A stretch of 64,000 nucleotides of DNA. Origin: Tubiluchus corallicola. Taxonomy: Eukaryota > Priapulida > Priapulimorpha > Priapulimorphida > Tubiluchidae. The stretch covers positions 1,408,501 to 1,472,500 of the forward strand of contig JAQGDQ010000002.1 of the NCBI GenBank assembly GCA_030141605.1, given 5' to 3'. Made by a program: the position numbers and the translations under genes. The notes below the pieces were generated by a model that saw nothing but the letters and a program-made list of their open reading frames with translations, did not search any database and was not told the DNA's origin. Below, piece by piece: positions 60,201 through 64,000 of the stretch (its first letter is position 1; each line of letters starts with the position of its first letter).

Positions 60201-60851
60201 TGTGAGTCACTGGAGTCACTTCTTTGACCTGACCTCTTAAGACTGCAGGCTGTGTGAGACACCTGAGAATGACACACTAAATTTAAAGAGTATGGTAGAT
60301 TGACAACTGTTTCAGCAATATTTTGATGCACTAAATTGTTCTATACTGCCACTCGTAGCTTCTGTACTCCTTTAGCAAAAGGTTATGTACCACCTTACAT
60401 ATGCGTATCATTATTTGCATTTCTTTGATATATTGACTGAAAAATATTCTTACTTAACTGAGTTTTCTTAAAGCAGAACTTTGCTTTTTAATATTGTTAA
60501 ATTGGTTAACAGTTTCAGTTAAGCTTTTGATGCTAATATGTTTGGAGTGTAACTTATTAACGTTTTCTAAAGTTCATTTTCTAAGTGACTATAGCAGTTA
60601 ATTTTGACTTTTCTAAATGTGCTTTATCGAATCTATTATGGTTTTGTACGCCTACTGATAAATTCTGTGCACAAACGCTATCTTTTATATTTAATTTGTT
60701 ATAGGAGGGCCACTATGATTATGACAGCATTCAGATTAGACTTGATCAGATCTTGGATCGACAGAAAGACTTGCAAAAGGCAAGCAGTTTGCGGAAAGCT
60801 AAGTTAGAAGACTCCATGAAGCTGCATGAGTATTTCAACAATGCAAACGAA
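31731..60851 (+). CDS. beta-heavy spectrin, internal part (38 exons)
   Basis: Gene-level entry. The 38 exons listed below sum to 5,796 coding bases (1,932 codons). Every junction keeps frame, with AG acceptors throughout and GT donors except one GC. The product starts inside an SH3 domain, has a basic linker (KKPKPKSKKVRR), then about 17 spectrin repeats of roughly 106 residues with the usual Trp in helix A or C. Spectrins cross-link actin under the plasma membrane. Alpha-spectrin carries SH3 in repeat 9 and ends about 11-12 repeats later. Only beta-heavy spectrin (fly Karst, worm SMA-1, vertebrate SPTBN5), with SH3 in repeat 5 of about 30, leaves room for more than 17. The CH domains, first repeats, SH3 first half and PH domain are not in the window. 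Introns run from 128 to 1,679 bp; those not listed separately show nothing notable. Confidence 0.85.
32107..32204 (+). CDS. spectrin exon 2
   Basis: Joins exon 1 in phase 1 (completing a Leu codon) and ends in phase 0 at gtatga. It encodes DNLHYDKANV and helix C residues NDSYRKLSNLSE, where Tyr takes the usual Trp place. It completes the SH3-split repeat. Confidence 0.9.
32205..33631. other. intron of 1.4 kb
   Basis: Holds the (TC)n microsatellite at 33126-33204. Otherwise nothing supportable. Confidence 0.7.
33126..33204. repeat. (TC)n microsatellite
   Basis: About 35 uninterrupted TC units, then a few interrupted ones. It produces false Ser-Leu and Arg-Glu open frames on the two strands. 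Confidence 0.95.
33632..33781 (+). CDS. spectrin exon 3
   Basis: 50 codons, phase 0 to 0. It encodes the end of one helix C (ARRVCLEDA) and the next helix A, LYRFYRDCDNFETWLLEKEK, with the conserved Trp. Confidence 0.93.
34799..34989 (+). CDS. spectrin exon 4
   Basis: Acceptor gttacag. 191 nt, ending in phase 2 at donor gtttgg. It encodes helix B and helix C, with VNDEWETLQQLLLEKEK. Confidence 0.93.
35118..35306 (+). CDS. spectrin exon 5
   Basis: Follows a T-rich acceptor; phase 2 in, phase 2 out. It encodes LELFDQACAETALRIKEKFD and IKPVEDEIERLDALAN. Helix A here lacks the usual Trp, so this repeat is divergent. Confidence 0.9.
36051..36132 (+). CDS. spectrin exon 6
   Basis: 82 nt. It encodes VEEKLKDLQQLWSELQ, a helix C with Trp. 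Donor gtaagc. Confidence 0.92.
36508..36585 (+). CDS. spectrin exon 7
   Basis: 26 codons, phase 0 to 0: KKAEDKKVEFELLYDKKV. It links helix C of one repeat to helix A of the next. Confidence 0.9.
37137..37264 (+). CDS. spectrin exon 8
   Basis: It encodes LLWTDDVKAQLSEEKPAHD and AEALLKQHQDLYDEIKSRDD, a standard helix A Trp and helix B. Ends in phase 2 at gtatgc. Confidence 0.93.
37433..37589 (+). CDS. spectrin exon 9
   Basis: Phase 2 in, phase 0 out at gtaagg. It encodes DLKQQFEKLESKCADPLLK and helix C ELMEAWVAKQKKLQVNY. Confidence 0.93.
38000..38077 (+). CDS. spectrin exon 10
   Basis: 26 codons after tttttgcag: VFNKEADYLDKLAADQDRFL. Helix A, with Tyr at the usual Trp site. Donor gtaagt. Confidence 0.9.
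38342..38681. mobile_element. 340-bp near-perfect hairpin in intron
   Basis: The left arm from 38342 (ataatgctttaaataatact..) matches the reverse complement of the right arm ending at 38681 with only about seven differences over the first 100 bases. Weaker pairing continues inward around ttcagcacagctctt and atatcaaaatatta. It is probably a MITE or a recent inverted duplication; a transcript would form a long double-stranded stem. The 64-codon open frame at 38233-38427 runs into the left arm and is not a gene. Confidence 0.85.
39369..39508 (+). CDS. spectrin exon 11
   Basis: It encodes SSIDDVQKLMKRQDEFDNKL and LKKFHNSADAM, helix B of the repeat. Ends in phase 2 (ta) at donor gtatga. Confidence 0.93.
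39509..40374. other. intron, mostly featureless
   Basis: AT-rich. A segment with gtgtaaaaatcactttat is duplicated at about 40198 and 40252. Nothing else is clear. Confidence 0.5.
40375..40607. repeat. 66-bp tandem array beside exon 12
   Basis: Copies start at 40375, 40441 and 40507, with a partial copy at 40573. The unit carries gcataatgcatgtttcaggt, gtctggtgaacaccgcttaa and ttagttttactttgct. Because 66 is divisible by 3, it keeps a false minus-strand frame open (40277-40576). The array ends about 25 bp before the real splice acceptor at 40632. Confidence 0.92.
40633..40756 (+). CDS. spectrin exon 12
   Basis: Completes a Tyr codon split at exon 11. It encodes VEEERAALIAKSLVRKEEL and LDAALTFHTFNHNAEE (helix C into helix A). 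Donor gtaaga. Confidence 0.92.
41054..41209 (+). CDS. spectrin exon 13
   Basis: 52 codons, phase 0 to 0: LTKWMSSKEEELQKQHPEQI and KTVKKHSAFMAEVRANEEWL. Helix A Trp and helix B. Confidence 0.93.
41921..42031 (+). CDS. spectrin exon 14
   Basis: 37 codons: EGEKMIEEDHYAAANIRRTL and LDELNQQWANLHTFTVE, the helix B end and helix C Trp. Confidence 0.93.
42271..42423 (+). CDS. spectrin exon 15
   Basis: 51 codons: EALLKVALDAQDVTLLLSHA and LRSARTLLNEQQ. Helix A lacks Trp; otherwise typical heptad spacing. Confidence 0.9.
42741..42960 (-). mobile_element. RTE-type LINE C-terminal relic in intron
   Basis: The minus strand reads IDVFHKCLLRRILKIIAGRS and, one frame over, MKRLRWVGHFMRLPKTRLVR. The phrase RLRWVGHxxRxP is the familiar C-terminal signature of RTE-like retrotransposon polymerases. 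It has stops and a frameshift and is a dead fragment inside the spectrin intron. Confidence 0.65.
42985..43018 (+). mobile_element. LINE/SINE 3' tail abutting splice acceptor
   Basis: The sequence tattttcaataaacttgaat followed by three gaatt units is a retrotransposon-type tail in plus orientation. It ends five bases before the exon 16 start, so part of the acceptor region is transposon-derived. Confidence 0.5.
43024..43154 (+). CDS. spectrin exon 16
   Basis: Acceptor tcatttag, phase 0 in, phase 2 out at gtgagt. It encodes TLEKQIENELVEVVRIQEAP and a non-helical stretch VVMARNPTVMDDARS before the next helix. Confidence 0.9.
43372..43891. mobile_element. inverted-repeat element (MITE-like) in intron
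   Basis: The left end tacatgtgtttgcaaaccaa followed by agccgtccgtaagtcggc pairs with the right end gccgacttatggacgatttt followed by gctacacaagcacatatgta. The arms are about 40 bp, the interior is unique and there is no coding frame. Exact ends and target duplication are not certain. Confidence 0.65.
43892..44499. other. rest of intron, no feature
   Basis: No supportable feature between the MITE-like element and exon 17. Confidence 0.5.
44500..44686 (+). CDS. spectrin exon 17
   Basis: Completes a Lys codon. It encodes ERRKLLETTVAYHQFIFDVE and AEMQWIQDHEPAAASTNYGK, helix A with Trp, then LTDAQNLTLKHQ (helix B). Donor gtatgt. Confidence 0.94.
44687..46103. other. intron of 1.4 kb
   Basis: Contains a short (CAA)n run (44750-44775) and a run of ten or more C at 45842-45853. 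Nothing else is clear. Confidence 0.6.
46104..46295 (+). CDS. spectrin exon 18
   Basis: 64 codons: DELEGHEPSVRRKLAEGKTL and VELLKNSWGELKNKSAERTE, helix B and helix C Trp. Confidence 0.94.
46739..46855 (+). CDS. spectrin exon 19
   Basis: 39 codons: FNADAADLEQWLTETMQLCD and DYGKDQDATAKLLTKHK, a textbook helix A to B repeat start. Confidence 0.94.
47116..47229 (+). CDS. spectrin exon 20
   Basis: 38 codons: ALESEIDSHSSMVRDLEQLS and SLTSRNHPDAKLFRKRQ, helix B to C. Confidence 0.93.
47495..47677 (+). CDS. spectrin exon 21
   Basis: 61 codons: QMAQLEKLAADRRAGLEDAQ, VHAFLLDAEDLIQTLHFLA and FGQDYEHAQ. The Trp is replaced at both helix sites. Confidence 0.92.
47820..47965 (+). CDS. spectrin exon 22
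   Basis: It encodes ELQDRHTELKSKVEVQHPSY and TANKLCEEDTAYSATIIQKN. Ends in phase 2 at gtaagt. Confidence 0.93.
47966..48445. other. intron, no feature
   Basis: No supportable feature. Confidence 0.6.
48446..48584 (+). CDS. spectrin exon 23
   Basis: Completes Gln, then KAWSDLISAVEFRDGKLDS and LHRFNRDVAEVLSRIQEKHA: helix C Trp and the next helix A. Confidence 0.93.
48896..48988 (+). CDS. spectrin exon 24
   Basis: 31 codons: DLGRDQHSVSRLIKNHEMFE and LEALEAQLQ, a typical helix B. Confidence 0.93.
49306..49479 (+). CDS. spectrin exon 25
   Basis: 58 codons: IRRKEQQLFDNWEQLQTAAA and ADRQDLLQMARDYHKYMAD, helix C Trp and helix A start. Confidence 0.94.
49480..50230. other. intron, no feature
   Basis: AT-rich, no supportable feature. 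Confidence 0.6.
50231..50434 (+). CDS. spectrin exon 26
   Basis: 68 codons: TSSILSWVENVQTQMNTEHH, VHVLKSNHNLLKTEIDGREE and AQICEGNHYASVE. Helix A Trp and all of helix B. Confidence 0.94.
51371..51520 (+). CDS. spectrin exon 27
   Basis: 50 codons: VHELLLEAWKEKDAELEDLL and QYQQFLKDAHLLETASATEE, helix C Trp and helix A. Confidence 0.94.
51818..51842. repeat. (AT)n microsatellite
   Basis: Alternating AT run in the intron after exon 27. Confidence 0.85.
52123..52428 (+). CDS. spectrin exon 28
   Basis: The longest exon (102 codons): TYLKSGEIPSTVQELEAAMK, RHDAFEKAMQGQDDK, a highly charged insert ARHKDKKDKDAADIYK, then MLADKRKDKLNEALQYAKLH. The helix C Trp is absent and the Lys/Asp-rich stretch is unusual for a repeat. 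Minus-strand open frames over this exon are shadows. Confidence 0.94.
52429..53203. other. intron of 0.8 kb
   Basis: Ends with a purine-rich (GGAGAAGGAAAAGAAAAG-like) tract near 53010-53060. Nothing else is clear. Confidence 0.55.
53204..53362 (+). CDS. spectrin exon 29
   Basis: 53 codons: ASAWIAEKQRLMDRPLDEKS and MKRLQKYQAIEAELYAVEPS, helix A Trp and helix B. Confidence 0.94.
53859..54134 (+). CDS. spectrin exon 30
   Basis: 92 codons: HNHPNSTEIQEELSMLLQHW, DKLQKSADNRSRALADARDM, VERADAWVKEKELQVHAGET and DYEHCEELLRKLDDKDK. Helix C Trp and the next helix A Trp in one exon. Confidence 0.95.
54422..54537 (+). CDS. spectrin exon 31
   Basis: PNKITSQTIRDINDLADNLL and DETRKELNV. Ends in phase 2 (cg) at gtatgt. 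Confidence 0.92.
54895..55123 (+). CDS. spectrin exon 32
   Basis: Completes Arg; RWATLQCDMAEYKDKLNGAL, EVHTFVRDCDDVNDLINEKT, then KDLDSVELMQRKKEMAENDM. Helix C Trp, a Trp-less helix A, helix B. Confidence 0.94.
55124..56177. other. intron of 1.05 kb
   Basis: Contains a short AT-alternating patch (55930-55952). The 97-codon open frame at 55898-56191 has no motif and runs into the next exon out of frame, so I rejected it. Confidence 0.6.
56178..56299 (+). CDS. spectrin exon 33, GC donor
   Basis: KLKDEAKRLDKYHPDKRSLI and HIDEVLANWEKLHRDSDA (helix C Trp). The reading frame and the family pattern SDARRVKLEEM require the exon to end at AAG with intron start GCCAGT. The nearby GTATTT would shift the frame. 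Confidence 0.85.
56798..56960 (+). CDS. spectrin exon 34
   Basis: Completes Arg; VKLEEMQKLHRFLYDVHNLV, then SWTTDMESRMTSAQFATSLS and ADAQLQQHQEYK, helix A Trp and helix B. Confidence 0.94.
57627..57815 (+). CDS. spectrin exon 35
   Basis: 63 codons: AEIEGRAKEFNQLISRGENM, then LDDVWEERQKRLKQCRDLQ, helix B to C with Trp. Confidence 0.94.
58241..58318 (+). CDS. spectrin exon 36
   Basis: 26 codons: IFREQADQADSWLSSKEAFL and TNDDLG, a canonical helix A. Donor gttcgt. Confidence 0.93.
58909..59025 (+). CDS. spectrin exon 37
   Basis: 39 codons: AEVKALLRKHENFEASLSAH and TIDDLQAMADDLWQ. Donor gtgctc. Frame continues open past the donor but loses homology. Confidence 0.93.
59026..60704. other. intron of 1.7 kb, largest seen
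   Basis: No domain or mobile-element signature that I can support. Confidence 0.5.
60705..60851 (+). CDS. spectrin exon 38, last visible
   Basis: 49 codons: EGHYDYDSIQIRLDQILDRQ, then LRKAKLEDSMKLHEYFNNAN. EGHY before helix C is a strong spectrin hallmark; Gln replaces the helix C Trp. Donor gtgagt. The expected next exon (helix A with Trp) was not found before 64000. Confidence 0.93.
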
Positions 60852-61037
60852 GTGAGTATTGTCAACGATTCTTGTCTAAATGATATATTTACTTGTTCTT
60901 GCAATAACATAATCTTTAAAAGAGACTCACTTAGCAGAGACAAAATTTCAATATTAAGCAGATAAAGCCCATTTTTTCACTTTAATGTTTTTATCTCTGC
61001 AAAATACTATGAACTTATGACATGGGACTTTTGTAGC

Positions 61038-61262
61038 AGGATCAGATGGTCTAGTGGTAATGTGTCCACTTTTTGTCTGGGAGGTCAAGATTTCGATATT
61101 GTGGGCGGGTCATACCTAAGATTTAAAAATGGTACCTGCTGTTACTCTGCCTGGCACATGGTATTTAGGGTAAAAAGTGGGATTATAATAATAGTCTCTG
61201 TTATGTAGTTGTAAAATTGTTATTTATAGTCGGCCAAAAGCTATTTGAGCTTTTGTTAATTG
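61038..61262 (+). mobile_element. tRNA-derived SINE
   Basis: The 5' part is tRNA-like: an A box (gatggtctagtggtaatg), then after 30-odd bases a worn B box (gatttcgatat). A body follows, with ctgcctggcacatggtattt followed by agggtaaaaagtggga, which may be a conserved SINE central domain. It is followed at once by a TTA/TCA microsatellite. Plus orientation, in DNA downstream of the last seen spectrin exon. Too degenerate to be a tRNA gene. Confidence 0.65.
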
Positions 61263-61296
61263 TTTATCCAAAAAGCAGACTTTAAATAAGGATTAT

Positions 61297-61446
<150 letters not shown>

Positions 61447-61974
61447 TGTTGTTGTCGTCGTTATTATCATCGTTATCATTATCATTAACTTTACCATTAT
61501 CAATATCACAAGTGGTGCAGGTGTGAGTGATGTCGCTTGGGTAGTATGGGTGGTGTTTTCTGTTTTTGACTAGTTTCTAGTATTATCCCTCAATCAATTT
61601 TGAATGCTCTTGTTGTTTTAGTATTACGTTTATTTCCCTAACATGAGTTGGTGCAATTTTTAAAACAGATCAGCTGCCTTAGTTGGATCATTTTCAAAAA
61701 AGCTTTGAAAAGTTCGGCAAAGTAGAGTGCCAGCCAAAAAGTGTTACTGTAAGGATAATGAAATATAAATTAATGCTTGGTATAATTTATTTTTAAAAAA
61801 GAAATCTATCTCAGTAATAAATTTATAATAATTGTAGCGGAACTCCTATCAATTTGAGCTGGAAGGATGTTGAAGTTTGCCAACAAAACATATTATACCT
61901 AGTAGACAAAGATCTATATTTCATTTCGTCTTAAAACTTTTAAAGAAGCTGCAGATTTTTTGGGACAAACTGTC
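61447..61974. other. no feature seen
   Basis: I checked the plus strand for a spectrin helix A exon. Nothing convincing was seen. Confidence 0.45.
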
Positions 61975-62135
61975 ACTAAATGTGGAAGCTCCATCTATCT
62001 TATGTGCAAAAGTTTTTTATATGCAGTGTGATAACTTTCACACATAAATAACTGGGTTTGCCACTCGAAAATGAAAAACTAACTGCTGAAAGCAGGAAAA
62101 AGCCCAACAATGCCAGACTGAAAACAAGTCTTTTA
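61975..62135 (-). pseudogene. decayed class A GPCR fragment (TM6-TM7)
   Basis: The minus strand reads KTCFQSGIVGLFPAF, then QLVFHFRVANPVIYV, then a stop where the 63.4 kb receptor has Trp, then KLSHCI, a stop, and KTFAHKIDGAS. This parallels KTFFLISGIYFISYLPG, LLHFLANPIIYVW and LLHIKKVDD of that receptor. It has two in-frame stops and about 20 residues missing between TM6 and TM7. DNA similarity is also direct (atgtgcaaaagtttt and cacacataaat in both). It is a dead paralogue. Confidence 0.65.
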
Positions 62136-62940
62136 GTCGGTGTGGGAAGTCGGTTAGTTTTCCAAATTGTTACACGCTACAATAATATTAGCAACCAGAC
62201 AAATCGTGCATAATAAAGTAGTATTTATTAAACTAATTAGGAACTTAAACAAAGAAGATCAGAGCAGCATGACAGTCTAGAATGCAGAACGCTCTCAATC
62301 ACCAAGATCTTTGATCTACACAAACCATATCTATGGTATTGTTACACCTTCCCTTCTTTAAAGTTGAAAACAAATTCTGTTAACTAAGTCAAGCTAAATA
62401 AGTGTTCATCTAGAATATAGAAGTAGTATCAACTGTAGTTTACAGTGTGTCTACTGGCAAGTAAATCAAGTGCTAATGAACTCAATGAATAATCCTGAAT
62501 AAAGTAGTATACAAATATTACAGAAACTTAAAACAATTTTAAGCATCAAGAAACACATTAATACAACACTTCTTGTTTAGATTTCACAAACAACATTAAT
62601 AAGAACTTAAGTTTTTCAATTTCTACAGTGAATTTCAATTGAAATCACTTTTATTCTCAGTGAAAACCTAGACTTGAACTTCAAATCCATCAGTAACTCC
62701 AATAACTGAAATCAAAATAGTAACTACATACTGTCAATCTATCTACTAACAATGTAACATAGGCACATATTAAAATTAACTGGTTGTATCTAAACTTGTG
62801 CAAAAGTTGCAAAATACATAAATGTTAATGTCGTAAACTTTACTTTGAGTGTTACCTATTTTCATCTCTTGCCTTACATAGTCTCCGTTAAACGTTTCAA
62901 CGCATTATAAGCCAGCATATTACAAGCAGCAAACCGCTAC
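62136..62940. other. no gene seen
   Basis: AT-rich sequence without supportable features. Confidence 0.5.
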
Positions 62941-63060
62941 AGATTAGATTAGATTAGATTAGATTAGATTAGATTTATTTACTAATAGTTACAATTATAC
63001 AGGGTAAAGTTAACAAAGAAGAAATTAGTCCAACAAGAACAATAAACAAATTGATCATGT
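62941..63060 (-). mobile_element. LINE 3' end with (TAGAT)n tail, minus
   Basis: Six or more AGATT units, then tttatttactaatagttacaattatacagggt. Read on the minus strand this is an AT-rich 3' end followed by its pentamer tail, as in CR1/L2-like elements. No coding part was recognised. Confidence 0.55.
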
Positions 63061-63375
63061 ATACAAACATTAACATTTGGGAAGCGGTTTGAATTCTGTT
63101 TGGCTTAAATAATGTAAGGTTTTATCTCTTGTCCAGTGCCCGTGATAATTACTAGTTACTATTGTTTGTTGGCTAAATCATAGTAAAATTCCGTCCGGTT
63201 CACGTTATTGTTCAGCTGCTCAGCTGGCTATATCTTGCTACGATTCACATCTTTATATGCCTTCCTTTTCCAACTCTTCACAAATATTTTACTAAATTTC
63301 TTCACATTCACAGATGTTTGTAGTCACTGGATTCTATATTTGCTATAGCTCATGCTTCTGTGAATGTCATAAGCT

Positions 63376-64000
63376 TCATCCTTGAGGCTCCATAGAAATT
63401 ACTGATTGTTTGGGTCGAACAGTTATTGTTTCAGGGTATGTTCTTTCACTGATTGTGAAAACACAATCATCTACCTTCTTAATGTGCAAAAGTTTTAGTA
63501 ATGCACTACGGTAATTTGGAAACTTCCACACATAAATGATTGGATTTGCTAAAAAGTGTAGCAAGCGTGTCAAAAATCCAATTTCTCTTAAATTATTAAT
63601 TTTACTATTTATCATGTAATCGATTGTACCGGGCAAATAGCTTATGAAATATATGCCACTGATAAGAAAAAATGTTTTTGCCAGTTTGATGTTTTTTCTA
63701 AAGGAGCTCGAGTTCTGGTTTAAAGTTGTATCAACCACTTTACGATGTTGGCATACTATGGCAAATATTTTAGCATACATAATTATTATAAGCATGCCAA
63801 CACTGAAAAATAAAATCATGTGCAAAATTACTTTAGTCTTTTTAATATGTTGAGTTATTGCAATTCCAAAACTTTCAGTGTTTGTCCAGTCATTGTGGAA
63901 GAGTTCAGCAAAGACAACGAATGATTGAACTGTAGATACAAACCATATGATAACTGATACTATTACAGTATGTTTGCTCGTGATGATTGCCTCATATCTA
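63376..64000 (-). CDS. class A GPCR, partial (runs off window)
   Basis: The minus-strand frame is open from the window edge to a TGA at 63376, 207 residues. It enters at the end of TM3 as RYEAI, the T before it fitting a GAT Asp of a DRYEAI motif. TM4 (VIVSVIIWFVSTVQSFVVF), TM5 (MILFFSVGMLIIIMYAKIFA), TM6 (FFLISGIYFISYLPG, with Tyr in place of the CWxP Trp) and TM7 (LLHFLANPIIYVW) follow, with a short tail. ICL3 is short and basic (CQHRKVV, SSFRKNIKLAK). It is only distantly related to the receptors at 8.3 and 28.3 kb. TM1-3 lie beyond position 64000. Ligand and subfamily are unknown. It is antisense to the spectrin gene and may sit inside one of its introns. Confidence 0.88.
   Translation of the reverse strand, partial: RYEAIITSKHTVIVSVIIWFVSTVQSFVVFAELFHNDWTNTESFGIAITQHIKKTKVILHMILFFSVGMLIIIMYAKIFAIVCQHRKVVDTTLNQNSSSFRKNIKLAKTFFLISGIYFISYLPGTIDYMINSKINNLREIGFLTRLLHFLANPIIYVWKFPNYRSALLKLLHIKKVDDCVFTISERTYPETITVRPKQSVISMEPQG

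Noticed and set aside
31731-60851. Alpha-spectrin as the identity of the plus-strand gene
   Set aside because: Individual repeats resemble alpha-spectrin, but about 17 repeats follow SH3 without EF hands, too many for that chain.
61038-61112. Functional tRNA gene
   Set aside because: A box is good but B box is degenerate and no cloverleaf can be folded; the SINE explanation is better.

Overview
The window is eukaryotic nuclear DNA from an animal. It is AT-rich by eye (roughly two-thirds A+T). Its long coding match is cut into short exons by GT-AG introns, and rhodopsin-type G-protein-coupled receptors (GPCRs), spectrin repeats and several classes of animal transposon relics are present. Medium-size introns (about 0.13-1.7 kb), many LINE, SINE and MITE remnants and single-exon GPCRs suit a marine invertebrate or non-bilaterian animal. 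I cannot name the species from sequence alone.

Layout. Positions 1-28.2 kb are gene-poor and hold mostly decayed repeats. These are a dispersed repeat in two opposite copies (0.8 and 12.9 kb), a TTAA-flanked MITE (4.85-5.37 kb), a PHD-type LINE ORF1 relic (5.45-5.93 kb), a LINE reverse-transcriptase end (18.3-18.6 kb), a Harbinger-like element with TTA target duplications (20.9-22.4 kb), a rearranged LINE with endonuclease and RT pieces (23.0-24.7 kb) and a fold-back element (27.4-28.2 kb). The one gene-like item here is a GPCR reading frame that starts only at TM4 (8.3-9.05 kb, minus strand). A complete single-exon paralogue lies at 28.3-29.3 kb, also on the minus strand.

From 31.7 to 60.9 kb the plus strand carries 38 consecutive exons whose phases all join into one frame of about 1,930 codons. 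They encode the second half of an SH3 domain, a basic linker and then about 17 spectrin repeats. An alpha-spectrin would end after about 11-12 repeats past its SH3 domain. A chain that is still running after about 17 is best explained as beta-heavy spectrin (Karst/SMA-1/SPTBN5 type), a sub-membrane cytoskeletal protein. Its 5' end (CH domains, first repeats, first half of SH3) and 3' end (remaining repeats, PH domain) were not found in the window. Introns contain a SINE, an RTE-type LINE relic, two inverted-repeat elements, a 66-bp tandem array and microsatellites. One intron appears to use a GC donor.

After the last visible spectrin exon the minus strand holds a decayed GPCR fragment (about 62.0 kb) and the C-terminal two-thirds of a different class A GPCR (63.4 kb to the window edge). 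Because the spectrin chain is unfinished, these lie either inside a spectrin intron or just beyond a gene end that I could not see.
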